Positions 1 through 5,359 of a stretch of DNA of 6,917 nucleotides are shown here, piece after piece. A program made the position numbers and the translations under genes. This DNA is from an uncultured Oscillospiraceae bacterium (GTDB taxonomy: Bacteria > Bacillota > Clostridia > Oscillospirales > Oscillospiraceae). The stretch's first letter is position 1, and each line of letters starts with the position of its first letter. The stretch spans positions 1 to 6,917 of the forward strand of contig CAAGIE010000077.1 in assembly GCA_900769835.1 (NCBI GenBank). The letters are read 5' to 3'. The notes beneath the pieces are model-generated. The model was not told the DNA's origin and did no database searches. It was given only the letters and a program-made list of their open reading frames with translations.

Positions 1-133
1 AGGCGGACAGAACCTTGCGGCCCTTTGCACGACGGCGGGCAAGAACCTTGCGGCCATTGGAAGTAGCCATTCTCTTACGGAAACCGTGAACCTTGGAACG
101 ATGGCGACGGCTGGGCTGATAGGTACGCTTCAT
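1..133 (-). CDS. rpmH: 50S ribosomal protein L34 (cut inside the stop codon at the left edge)
   Basis: L34 is a very small, highly basic protein of the large ribosomal subunit. Reading leftward from ATG at 133-131 gives exactly 44 residues, beginning MKRTYQPSRRHRSKVHGFRKRM and ending RRRAKGRKVLSA. This is the usual length and the canonical sequence of the family. Base 1 supplies the T of the stop codon, so the protein is complete although the gene is cut. The start is fixed by a strong SD (AGGAGGTG on the minus strand, 141-148) seven bases upstream. A 14-bp direct repeat at 9-22 and 42-55 encodes the GRKVL motif twice, as expected for this family. In most bacteria rnpA follows rpmH; it would lie just off the left edge. 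Transcription comes from the promoter at 228-256. Confidence 0.98.
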   Translation of the reverse strand, partial: MKRTYQPSRRHRSKVHGFRKRMATSNGRKVLARRRAKGRKVLSA

Positions 134-169
134 TACTGTACACCTCCTGTCAAATCTCAATATGCTCGA

Positions 170-185
170 CAGCCAAAATTGGCCG
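170..185 (-). promoter_or_regulatory. Second small hairpin in the rpmH leader
   Basis: On the rpmH transcript CGGCCA and UGGCUG can pair (six pairs, one of them G-U) around an AUUU loop. It sits between the 5'-end hairpin and the SD. There is no U-tract after it, so it is not a terminator. It may be chance structure. Confidence 0.3.
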
Positions 186-202
186 CAGCGGAACATAATT
201 AT

Positions 203-218
203 TGACCATACTTGGTCA
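203..218 (-). promoter_or_regulatory. Inverted repeat at the 5' end of the rpmH leader
   Basis: TGACCA and TGGTCA form a perfect 6-bp inverted repeat around a 4-base loop. It lies immediately downstream of the rpmH -10. If transcription starts near 221, the hairpin would occupy about nucleotides 4-19 of the rpmH mRNA. It could be an RNA hairpin protecting the 5' end, or a DNA operator overlapping the start site. The same TGACC core recurs in the rpmH -35 (251-256). The function is inferred only. Confidence 0.5.
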
Positions 219-227
219 TTCTAACGT

Positions 228-256
228 ATTATAACCGAAAACCCCTATTTGGTCAA
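228..256 (-). promoter_or_regulatory. Sigma-A promoter of rpmH
   Basis: On the minus strand there is a -35 TTGACC (256-251) and a perfect -10 TATAAT (233-228), separated by exactly 17 bp. This near-consensus promoter suits a highly expressed ribosomal protein gene. The predicted start is near 221, giving a leader of about 88 nt. Upstream of the -35 on this strand lies an A-rich run (257-283) that could act as an UP element. Confidence 0.9.
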
Positions 257-283
257 CAACTTTTTTCCATGTTTTACTTTTAT

Positions 284-312
284 TTGACTGTTTTATTTCT
301 TTCTGCTATACT
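284..312 (+). promoter_or_regulatory. Sigma-A promoter of the trmB-mnmG operon
   Basis: The -35 TTGACT (284-289) and -10 TATACT (307-312) have a 17-bp spacer. The TG at 304-305 makes an extended -10. The start is expected near 319, leaving a leader of about 30 nt with SD AGGAGGA at 334-340. The promoter stands back to back with the rpmH promoter, and the two -35 boxes are separated by a 27-bp A/T-rich stretch. Confidence 0.85.
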
Positions 313-348
313 ACTGTATTAGGAATTGTCTTTAGGAGGACGAACTTT

Positions 349-1023
349 ATGAGAATGCGCAGAATGAAGAATTTAGTGCCCCGTATGGAAAATTGCAGTG
401 CGCTCCGCATTGCAGAGCCTGCCGCCCTGCAGGGCAACTGGCGGAGTTTGATGCCGGACTGCACCGCCCTTTGGGTGGAGGTCGGTTGCGGCAAGGGCAA
501 GTTCACCGCAGAGACCGCCGAGGCGAACCCAGATGTGCTTTTGATCGCAGTGGAGCGTTGCCGGGAGGCAATGGTGGTTGCCATGGAAAAGGCAAAGGCT
601 ATGGGACTTAAAAACGTGTTCTTTATCGATATGGACGTGGCAGGTATGGAGGAGATCTTTGCAAAAGACGAGATCGACCGTCTGTTTATCAACTTCCCCG
701 ATCCCTGGCCCCGGAAGAAAAACGCAAAACGCAGACTGACCCACAGAGGTTTTCTGTTTAAGTATTGCCGCACTGTGCGCCCCGGTGGCGAAATCCATTT
801 CAAGACCGACAACGCGCCTCTGTTTGAGTTCAGCGTGGAAGAATTTGCCGCCTGCGGTCTGCAGGTGAACAACCTCACCCGCAACCTCCACGAAAACGGC
901 ATCGTGGGCATTATGACCGGCTACGAAGAGAAGTTCCACGCGCTGGGTACCCCCATCAACCGCTGCGAGGTGGTTTGCCGGCCCTTCGAGATGCCCAAGG
1001 AAGAGGAAAAGACAGAAGACTAA
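349..1023 (+). CDS. trmB: tRNA (guanine-N7-)-methyltransferase
   Basis: TrmB uses S-adenosylmethionine to make m7G at position 46 in the variable loop of tRNAs; it is cytoplasmic. The 224-residue protein has the usual length. Visible landmarks are the SAM-binding motif I EVGCGKGKF (residues 44-52), the acidic VER (68-70), the family signature FPDPWPRKK followed by KRRLTHRGFL (about 116-136), the substrate-binding FKTDN (151-155), and the C-terminal TGYEEKF (190-196). The order and spacing match TrmB throughout. ATG 349 is preferred over in-frame ATGs at 355 and 364 because the SD AGGAGGA (334-340) lies 8 bases before it. It is the first gene of an operon: mnmG begins 12 bases after its stop, so two tRNA-modifying enzymes are probably co-expressed. 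Confidence 0.96.
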   Translation: MRMRRMKNLVPRMENCSALRIAEPAALQGNWRSLMPDCTALWVEVGCGKGKFTAETAEANPDVLLIAVERCREAMVVAMEKAKAMGLKNVFFIDMDVAGMEEIFAKDEIDRLFINFPDPWPRKKNAKRRLTHRGFLFKYCRTVRPGGEIHFKTDNAPLFEFSVEEFAACGLQVNNLTRNLHENGIVGIMTGYEEKFHALGTPINRCEVVCRPFEMPKEEEKTED

Positions 1024-1035
1024 GAGGTGAACGCT

Positions 1036-2904
1036 ATGGCCTATCAGGCCGGAAGTTGTGATGTTGCCGTAATCGGCGCTGGTCACGCTGGCATCGAAGC
1101 CGCGCTGGCTGCCGCCCGTTTGGGCCTTCACACCATTCTTTTTACCATCAATATGGATGCCGTGGGCAATCTGCCCTGCAATCCCGCCATCGGCGGCACC
1201 GGCAAAGGTCATCTGGTGCGGGAACTGGACGCGCTGGGCGGCGAAATGGGTGTTGCCGCAGACAAAGCCTGCATCCAGTACCGTATGCTCAATCGGGGCA
1301 AAGGCCCTGCGGTCCACTCTCTGCGAGCCCAGGCTGACCGCCGCAAATACCAGAGCGTGATGAAGCACACTCTGGAACTGCAGGAGAATCTGGAATTGAA
1401 GCAGGCGCAGATCGTGGCGGTGCTGACCGAAAACGGAAAGGTTTGCGGCGTACGCACTTTGCTGGGCGCGGAATACACCGCAAAGGCCGTGGTGATCGCC
1501 ACCGGCACATTCCTGGACAGTACCATTATCATCGGCGAAAGTGTCCAGCGCTCCGGCCCCGACGGAATGCATCCCTCCGAGGGTCTTGCAGAAAATCTGC
1601 GGGCTTTGGGTCTGCCCTTGCGTCGTTTCAAGACCGGCACTCCGCCCCGGGTCAACCGCCGCAGTATCGATTTTTCCAAGATGGAAGTCCAGCCTGGTGA
1701 TGAAATTCCCGAGCCTTTCTCCTTCCGCACCGAGGAAGAAATTGAAAACCGGGCGGTTTGCTATCTGACCTACACCAATCCCGAGACCCATCGGATCATT
1801 CAGGAAAATCTCCACCGCAGTCCCATGTACGACGGTACCATTTCCGGTGTTGGCCCGCGATACTGCCCCAGCATTGAAACAAAGATCGTTCGTTTCGCGG
1901 ACAAGGAGCGGCATCAACTGTTCATTGAGCCTTGCGGTCTGGATACAGAAGAAATGTATATTCAGGGCTTTTCCTCCTCTCTGCCGGAGGATGTGCAACT
2001 GCAAATGATGCGCACCATCCCCGGGCTTGAGAACGCAGAAATGATGCGCCCCGCCTACGCCATTGAATACGAGTGCATCGACCCCACCAGTCTGTTGCCC
2101 ACTCTGGAGGTAAAATTGATCTCCGGTCTTTACGGCGCAGGTCAGTTTAACGGCAGTTCCGGCTACGAAGAAGCCGCCGCTCAGGGTCTTGTGGCAGGCA
2201 TCAATGCCGCTCTGAAAATTCAGGGAAAAGACCCCCTCATCCTCACCCGTGACACCAGTTATATCGGTACGCTCATCGACGATCTGGTAACAAAAGGCAC
2301 GGAAGAACCCTACCGCATTATGACCAGCCGTTCGGAATACCGCCTGCTTCACCGTCAGGACAATGCCGATCAGCGGCTCACCGCCATCGGCGCGGCTGTG
2401 GGATTAGTCCCCCAGGAACGGTTGCAGAAGGTAGAGGAAAAATACGAAGCGATCCGTCGGGAAATTGCCCGATTGGAGAGTTGCGGTGTCCCCGCCTCCC
2501 CCGCTCTCAACGAAATGCTGGCGCAAAAAGAAAGCACTCCCGTTGCCAACTCCGCGCGGCTTGCAGACCTCCTGCGCCGCCCCGGTGTCAGCTACGCAGA
2601 CATCGCGCCTTTCGACAAAGACCGTCCCGCCCTTTCTGCCGCCATCACGGAGGAAGTAGAGATCCAGGTGAAATATGCCGGCTATCTTGCCCGTCAGGAA
2701 AAGCAGGTGGAGGTGTTCCGCAAGGAGGAAGCCACTCTGCTGCCTGAGAATTTGGACTATTTCGCCATTGCCGGTCTGCGAAAGGAAGCCCAGGAAAAAC
2801 TGCAGCAGATCCGCCCCGTTTCCATCGGTCAGGCGGGCAGAATTTCCGGTGTCAGCCCCGCGGACATTGCCGTTCTCCTGATCTGGCTGGAGCAAAACAA
2901 GTAA
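1036..2904 (+). CDS. mnmG: tRNA uridine-5-carboxymethylaminomethyl(34) synthesis enzyme MnmG (GidA)
   Basis: MnmG is the FAD/NADH-using partner of the GTPase MnmE. Together they install (carboxymethyl)aminomethyl on wobble U34 of certain tRNAs. The 622 residues match the family length. Visible are the dinucleotide-binding GAGHAG (14-19), CNPAIGGTGKGH with the conserved Cys48, the ATGTFL strand, the first GidA signature with YCPS (Cys277), the second signature AGQFNGSSGYEEAAAQG, and the C-terminal helical MnmE-binding region ending QAGRISGVSPADIAVLLIWL. The longer reading from GTG 1027 is rejected because that codon is part of the SD GAGGTG (1024-1029), which lies six bases before ATG 1036. 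It follows trmB by 12 bp. Neither mnmE nor rsmG, its usual neighbours in many bacteria, is in the window. Transcription probably ends at the hairpin at 3009-3038. Confidence 0.97.
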   Translation: MAYQAGSCDVAVIGAGHAGIEAALAAARLGLHTILFTINMDAVGNLPCNPAIGGTGKGHLVRELDALGGEMGVAADKACIQYRMLNRGKGPAVHSLRAQADRRKYQSVMKHTLELQENLELKQAQIVAVLTENGKVCGVRTLLGAEYTAKAVVIATGTFLDSTIIIGESVQRSGPDGMHPSEGLAENLRALGLPLRRFKTGTPPRVNRRSIDFSKMEVQPGDEIPEPFSFRTEEEIENRAVCYLTYTNPETHRIIQENLHRSPMYDGTISGVGPRYCPSIETKIVRFADKERHQLFIEPCGLDTEEMYIQGFSSSLPEDVQLQMMRTIPGLENAEMMRPAYAIEYECIDPTSLLPTLEVKLISGLYGAGQFNGSSGYEEAAAQGLVAGINAALKIQGKDPLILTRDTSYIGTLIDDLVTKGTEEPYRIMTSRSEYRLLHRQDNADQRLTAIGAAVGLVPQERLQKVEEKYEAIRREIARLESCGVPASPALNEMLAQKESTPVANSARLADLLRRPGVSYADIAPFDKDRPALSAAITEEVEIQVKYAGYLARQEKQVEVFRKEEATLLPENLDYFAIAGLRKEAQEKLQQIRPVSIGQAGRISGVSPADIAVLLIWLEQNK

Positions 2905-2946
2905 ACAAAGTAAGGCTGGGGGCGTGTCCTGTCTGTCGACGCAACA

Positions 2947-2996
2947 CTCCCTCCGTCTTTTGCTCCGCAAAATCCACCTCCCTCAAAGAGGGAGGT
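2947..2996. repeat. Small palindromic element, candidate dispersed repeat
   Basis: Three linked structures lie in about 50 bp: a CTCCCTC copy (2947-2953), a hairpin TTTTGC-TCC-GCAAAA (2958-2972), and a hairpin with 9-bp perfect arms ACCTCCCTC / GAGGGAGGT around AAA (2976-2996). The CTCCCTC at 2947 is repeated inside the second hairpin, so both copies could compete for the same GAGGGAG arm. There is no U-tract, so it is not a simple terminator. From general familiarity it resembles the short CTCCCTC/GAGGGAG palindromes scattered between genes in gut Clostridia. Copy number in this genome is unknown, so the repeat call is inference. Confidence 0.5.
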
Positions 2997-3002
2997 ATGC
3001 AC

Positions 3003-3044
3003 AAAAACCGCCTCCGACGCATAGAATAGTCGGAGGCGATTTTT
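3003..3044 (+). terminator. Intrinsic terminator after mnmG, overlapping the next gene's SD
   Basis: A 10-bp perfect stem CGCCTCCGAC (3009-3018) / GTCGGAGGCG (3029-3038) with a 10-base loop is followed by A and five Ts (3040-3044). The AAAAA at 3003-3007 mirrors the T-run, so the hairpin could work in both directions. It sits about 100 bp after the mnmG stop and is its likely terminator. Unusually, the 3' arm holds GGAGG, and the T-run touches the ATG of the next gene at 3045. Confidence 0.8.
3032..3036 (+). promoter_or_regulatory. SD of the M14 peptidase, inside the terminator stem
   Basis: GGAGG lies 8 bases before ATG 3045, ideal spacing, but all five bases are paired in the 3' arm of the hairpin at 3009-3038. 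On a read-through transcript the site would be masked when the hairpin forms. No other SD is near this ATG. Confidence 0.6.
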
Positions 3045-3956
3045 ATGTCTGTTGTGAATACCCGGGAGCCTATCACATCTGAAAATTGCGAGAAAACCAT
3101 CCTCGCACTGGTGAAAACATATCCCTTTTGCCGCACGGAACTGCTGACCCGCACGGTTTTCCAAAGGCCTGTGCGAAGTCTGGTCATCGGCAACGGCCCG
3201 CGAAAGGTGATTTACAGCGGGGCGCACCACGCCAACGAATGGATCACCACTCCGGTGATCCTGAAATTTGTGGAAGATCTGGCGGAGGCCTATGTAAACG
3301 GCGGCGCGATCTTCGGGATCTCCGCAAAGGAGATCCTCTCTGCCGCCACCATATACACCGCACCTATGGTAGACCCGGACGGAGTGGATCTGGTGGTGGG
3401 CGCCACCGATCCAACCCAGACCGCCGTGGCAAGGACGCTGGCGGCTAATTATCCCGACATACCGTTTCCCGAGGGCTGGAAAGCCAATCTTGCCGGGGTG
3501 GATCTGAATTTGCAGTACCCCGCAGGCTGGCTCACCGCAAGGGAAATCAAGTTCACCCAGGGCTACACACGACCCGGCCCACGGGATTATGTGGGCAGAG
3601 CGCCCCTGAACCAGCCGGAGAGTCGGGCGCTGGCGGGCTACACCGAGTACATCGATCCTGCGCTGGTTCTGGCTTACCACTCTCAGGGGCGGGAGATCTA
3701 CTGGAAATTTCGGGATTATGAGATCCCCGGTGCAGAGGAATTGGGGCGGAAATTCGCTCAAGTCAGCGGATATCAACTTTCCGACACCCCTTACGCTTCC
3801 GGTTTTGCGGGCTACAAGGATTGGTTCATTGAGCGGTTTCGCCGCCCCGGGTACACCATCGAGGTAGGCGCAGGCGAGAATCCCCTGCCCCTTTCCCAGT
3901 TCCCCGAAATCTACCGTGACAATTTGGGCATTTTGGTGTTGGCGGCTTTGGGATAA
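3045..3956 (+). CDS. M14 family zinc carboxypeptidase, probable gamma-D-glutamyl-diaminopimelate peptidase
   Basis: This is a 303-residue zinc metallopeptidase of family M14. The zinc site is visible as H62 and E65 in GAHHANEW and H212 in AYHSQG. E273 in YTIEVGAGENP is the likely catalytic glutamate. GVDLNLQYPAGW (151-162) and GPRDYVGRAPLNQPES (178-193) resemble the bacterial ENP1/YqgT-like branch, which cuts the D-Glu-DAP bond of peptidoglycan peptides. The usual NR pair of classical carboxypeptidases is NL here, which I believe fits that branch. There is no signal peptide, LysM domain or membrane segment. The protein begins directly at the catalytic domain (TREPITSENCEKTI), which suggests cytoplasmic processing of imported muropeptides, though this is inferred. 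The SD lies inside the preceding terminator stem and no promoter is clear. It converges on murA. The family is secure; the exact substrate is not. Confidence 0.85.
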   Translation: MSVVNTREPITSENCEKTILALVKTYPFCRTELLTRTVFQRPVRSLVIGNGPRKVIYSGAHHANEWITTPVILKFVEDLAEAYVNGGAIFGISAKEILSAATIYTAPMVDPDGVDLVVGATDPTQTAVARTLAANYPDIPFPEGWKANLAGVDLNLQYPAGWLTAREIKFTQGYTRPGPRDYVGRAPLNQPESRALAGYTEYIDPALVLAYHSQGREIYWKFRDYEIPGAEELGRKFAQVSGYQLSDTPYASGFAGYKDWFIERFRRPGYTIEVGAGENPLPLSQFPEIYRDNLGILVLAALG

Positions 3957-3958
3957 CA

Positions 3959-3990
3959 AAAAACCTCAGGACTTTCATCCTGAGGTTTTT
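3959..3990. terminator. Bidirectional terminator between the M14 peptidase and murA
   Basis: An 8-bp core CCTCAGGA / TCCTGAGG with a 6-base loop is extended by five A-T pairs, giving a 13-bp stem (3959-3971 / 3978-3990). An A-run lies on one side and a T-run on the other. It starts three bases after the peptidase stop and ends two bases before the murA stop, so it serves both convergent genes. Confidence 0.9.
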
Positions 3991-3992
3991 GA

Positions 3993-5255
3993 TCATTCTG
4001 CTCTGGAAATATCCGCGCCAATGTCACGGAACTTTTCCACCATACGCTCATAGCCGCGCTCGATAAAGTGGATATTCTCCACATAAGTGGTGCCCTCGGC
4101 GCACAGACCGGCAATGACCAGCGCCGCACCTGCTCGCAGGTCACGGGCGCAAACCACGTTGCCCTTGAGTTTGGGACGGCCGGTGACAATGGCGGTCTTG
4201 CCCTCGATCTTGATGTTGGCGCCCATATCCGTCAACTCGGTACAGTAGCCGAAGAAACGGGTTTCGTAGACGCTTTCTGTCAGTTTGCTGACGCCCTCTG
4301 CCAGCGTCATACACACGCAGATCTGAGCCTGCATATCCGTGGGGAAACCGGGATAGGGGCGAGTCTTGACTGTTGCGTTATGCAGTTTTCCGTCGCTTTG
4401 GATGCGGATAGCATCGTCGTAATTTGTGATCTTGGCGCCCATTTCCTCCAGTTTGGTGGTGATACACTCCATGTGCTTGGGGATCACGTTCTGCACCAGC
4501 ACGTTGCCGCCGGTGGCCGCAACTGCCGCAAGATAAGTACCTGCCTCGATCTGGTCGGGGATGATGGCGTAAGTGCCGCCGTTGAGTTTCTCCACGCCGC
4601 GGATCTTCACCGTATCGGTACCGGCGCCGGAAATGTGGGCGCCCATGGTGTTGAGGAAGTTGGCCAGGTCAACGATATGGGGCTCTTTTGCCGCATTTTC
4701 GATCACTGTCTGACCGGGCAGCAGGGTTGCCGCCAGAATAATATTCACCGTTGCGCCAACGGATGCCATATCCAGGCTGACACGGTTGCCTGCAAGACCC
4801 TCGGGGCCTGCGAAGAGGTGGACATAGTCCTCCGTTTCGTGCACCTTAGCGCCCAGCGCGCGGAAGCCCTTAATATGCTGATCGATGGGGCGGGCCGCAA
4901 AACTGCAACCACCGGGCATCGCCACATTGGCCTGACGGAAACGACTGAGCAGTGCGCCCATCAGGTAGTAACTTGCGCGCATTTTGCAGACCAGCCCGGG
5001 GTTGGGATGGGTGCTGACCACGCGGGTACTGTCGATCTCCACCACACCGGGCTCGATGTGGGTGACCTTTGCGCCCAGATCCTCTATGATCTCTAAAATA
5101 ATACGTACATCGGAAATATCCGGCACATTTTCCACACGGCAAACGCCGTCCACCAAAATGGCCGCAGGCAGGATCGCCACCGCCGCGTTTTTCGCGCCGC
5201 TGATGGTCACGGTACCCTCTAAGGCGTTACCGCCGTTAATAACATATTTTGCCAA
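3993..5255 (-). CDS. murA: UDP-N-acetylglucosamine 1-carboxyvinyltransferase
   Basis: MurA transfers enolpyruvate from phosphoenolpyruvate to UDP-GlcNAc, the first committed cytoplasmic step of peptidoglycan synthesis and the target of fosfomycin. The 420 residues match the family. Key sites are SGAKNAA with K22-N23, R93 in KMRAS, the loop PGGCSFAARPIDQH with active-site Cys117 and R122, D307 in GFPTDMQAQ, R374 in DLRAGAALVIAGL, and R400 in the C-terminal FIERGYERMVEKF. Cys117 is the residue fosfomycin alkylates, so intrinsic Cys-to-Asp resistance is not present. The start is TTG at 5255-5253: SD AAGGAGG (5270-5264) lies 8 bases upstream and no in-frame ATG is near. Many Firmicutes carry two MurA paralogues; which one this is cannot be decided here. 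It has its own promoter 104 bp downstream of the rsmF stop. Confidence 0.96.
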   Translation of the reverse strand: MAKYVINGGNALEGTVTISGAKNAAVAILPAAILVDGVCRVENVPDISDVRIILEIIEDLGAKVTHIEPGVVEIDSTRVVSTHPNPGLVCKMRASYYLMGALLSRFRQANVAMPGGCSFAARPIDQHIKGFRALGAKVHETEDYVHLFAGPEGLAGNRVSLDMASVGATVNIILAATLLPGQTVIENAAKEPHIVDLANFLNTMGAHISGAGTDTVKIRGVEKLNGGTYAIIPDQIEAGTYLAAVAATGGNVLVQNVIPKHMECITTKLEEMGAKITNYDDAIRIQSDGKLHNATVKTRPYPGFPTDMQAQICVCMTLAEGVSKLTESVYETRFFGYCTELTDMGANIKIEGKTAIVTGRPKLKGNVVCARDLRAGAALVIAGLCAEGTTYVENIHFIERGYERMVEKFRDIGADISRAE

Positions 5256-5263
5256 GGATGTGT

Positions 5264-5270
5264 CCTCCTT
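5264..5270 (-). promoter_or_regulatory. SD that selects the TTG start of murA
   Basis: AAGGAGG on the minus strand ends 8 bases before TTG 5255. The next residues, AKYVINGGN, are the conserved MurA N-terminus, which confirms that TTG is the start. Confidence 0.85.
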
Positions 5271-5313
5271 GTTAGTTTCGTTCCGGGTTAATTTCTTCGG
5301 AAAATACAGATTT

Positions 5314-5342
5314 ATATTACCATAACACCGCTGTTATGTAAA
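5314..5342 (-). promoter_or_regulatory. Sigma-A promoter of murA
   Basis: On the minus strand there is a -35 TTTACA (5342-5337) and a -10 TAATAT (5319-5314) with a 17-bp spacer. The start is expected near 5307, giving a leader of about 50 nt. The promoter lies in the 104-bp gap after rsmF, so murA can be expressed independently of rsmF. No convincing rsmF terminator is seen, so read-through is also possible. Confidence 0.8.
5321..5338. promoter_or_regulatory. Operator-like palindrome in the murA promoter spacer
   Basis: CATAACA and TGTTATG form a perfect 7-bp inverted repeat around CCGC. It fills nearly the whole spacer between -10 and -35 and overlaps the end of the -35. Because it lies upstream of the predicted transcription start, it would not be in the murA mRNA. 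A DNA operator is therefore more likely than an RNA element from that promoter. On rsmF read-through RNA it could form a hairpin, but no U-tract follows. The regulator is unknown. Confidence 0.5.
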
Positions 5343-5359
5343 GCACAATTTTTTGTTTT

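Noticed and set aside
134..348. Replication origin in the rpmH-trmB gap
   Set aside because: rpmH is often near oriC, but I see no DnaA-box cluster (TTATNCACA or complement) and no dnaA. The gap is accounted for by two promoters and a leader.
1027..1035. GTG 1027 as mnmG start
   Set aside because: The GTG is part of the SD GAGGTG that serves ATG 1036 at six-base spacing, and no other SD precedes it.
373..2352. Very long (659-codon) open frame on the minus strand opposite trmB and mnmG
   Set aside because: It is aligned codon-on-codon with both genes, which share the same frame. Antisense stops can arise only from sense TTA, CTA or TCA codons, which are rare here; the frame in fact ends at a TTA Leu codon of trmB (373-375). 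Its translation resembles no protein family I recognise, it begins at GTG, and it crosses two well-supported genes.
2958..2996. Paired hairpins after mnmG as its terminator
   Set aside because: Neither hairpin is followed by a T-run. The hairpin at 3009-3038 with T5 is a much better terminator.
4068..5096. 342-codon open frame on the plus strand opposite murA
   Set aside because: It is codon-aligned antisense to murA and open for the same codon-use reason. It has no recognisable domain, and murA is certain.
5321..5338. Palindrome after rsmF as an rsmF terminator
   Set aside because: The stem is short and AT-rich, and on the minus strand it is followed by GTAATAT rather than a T-run. It fits better as an operator in the murA promoter.
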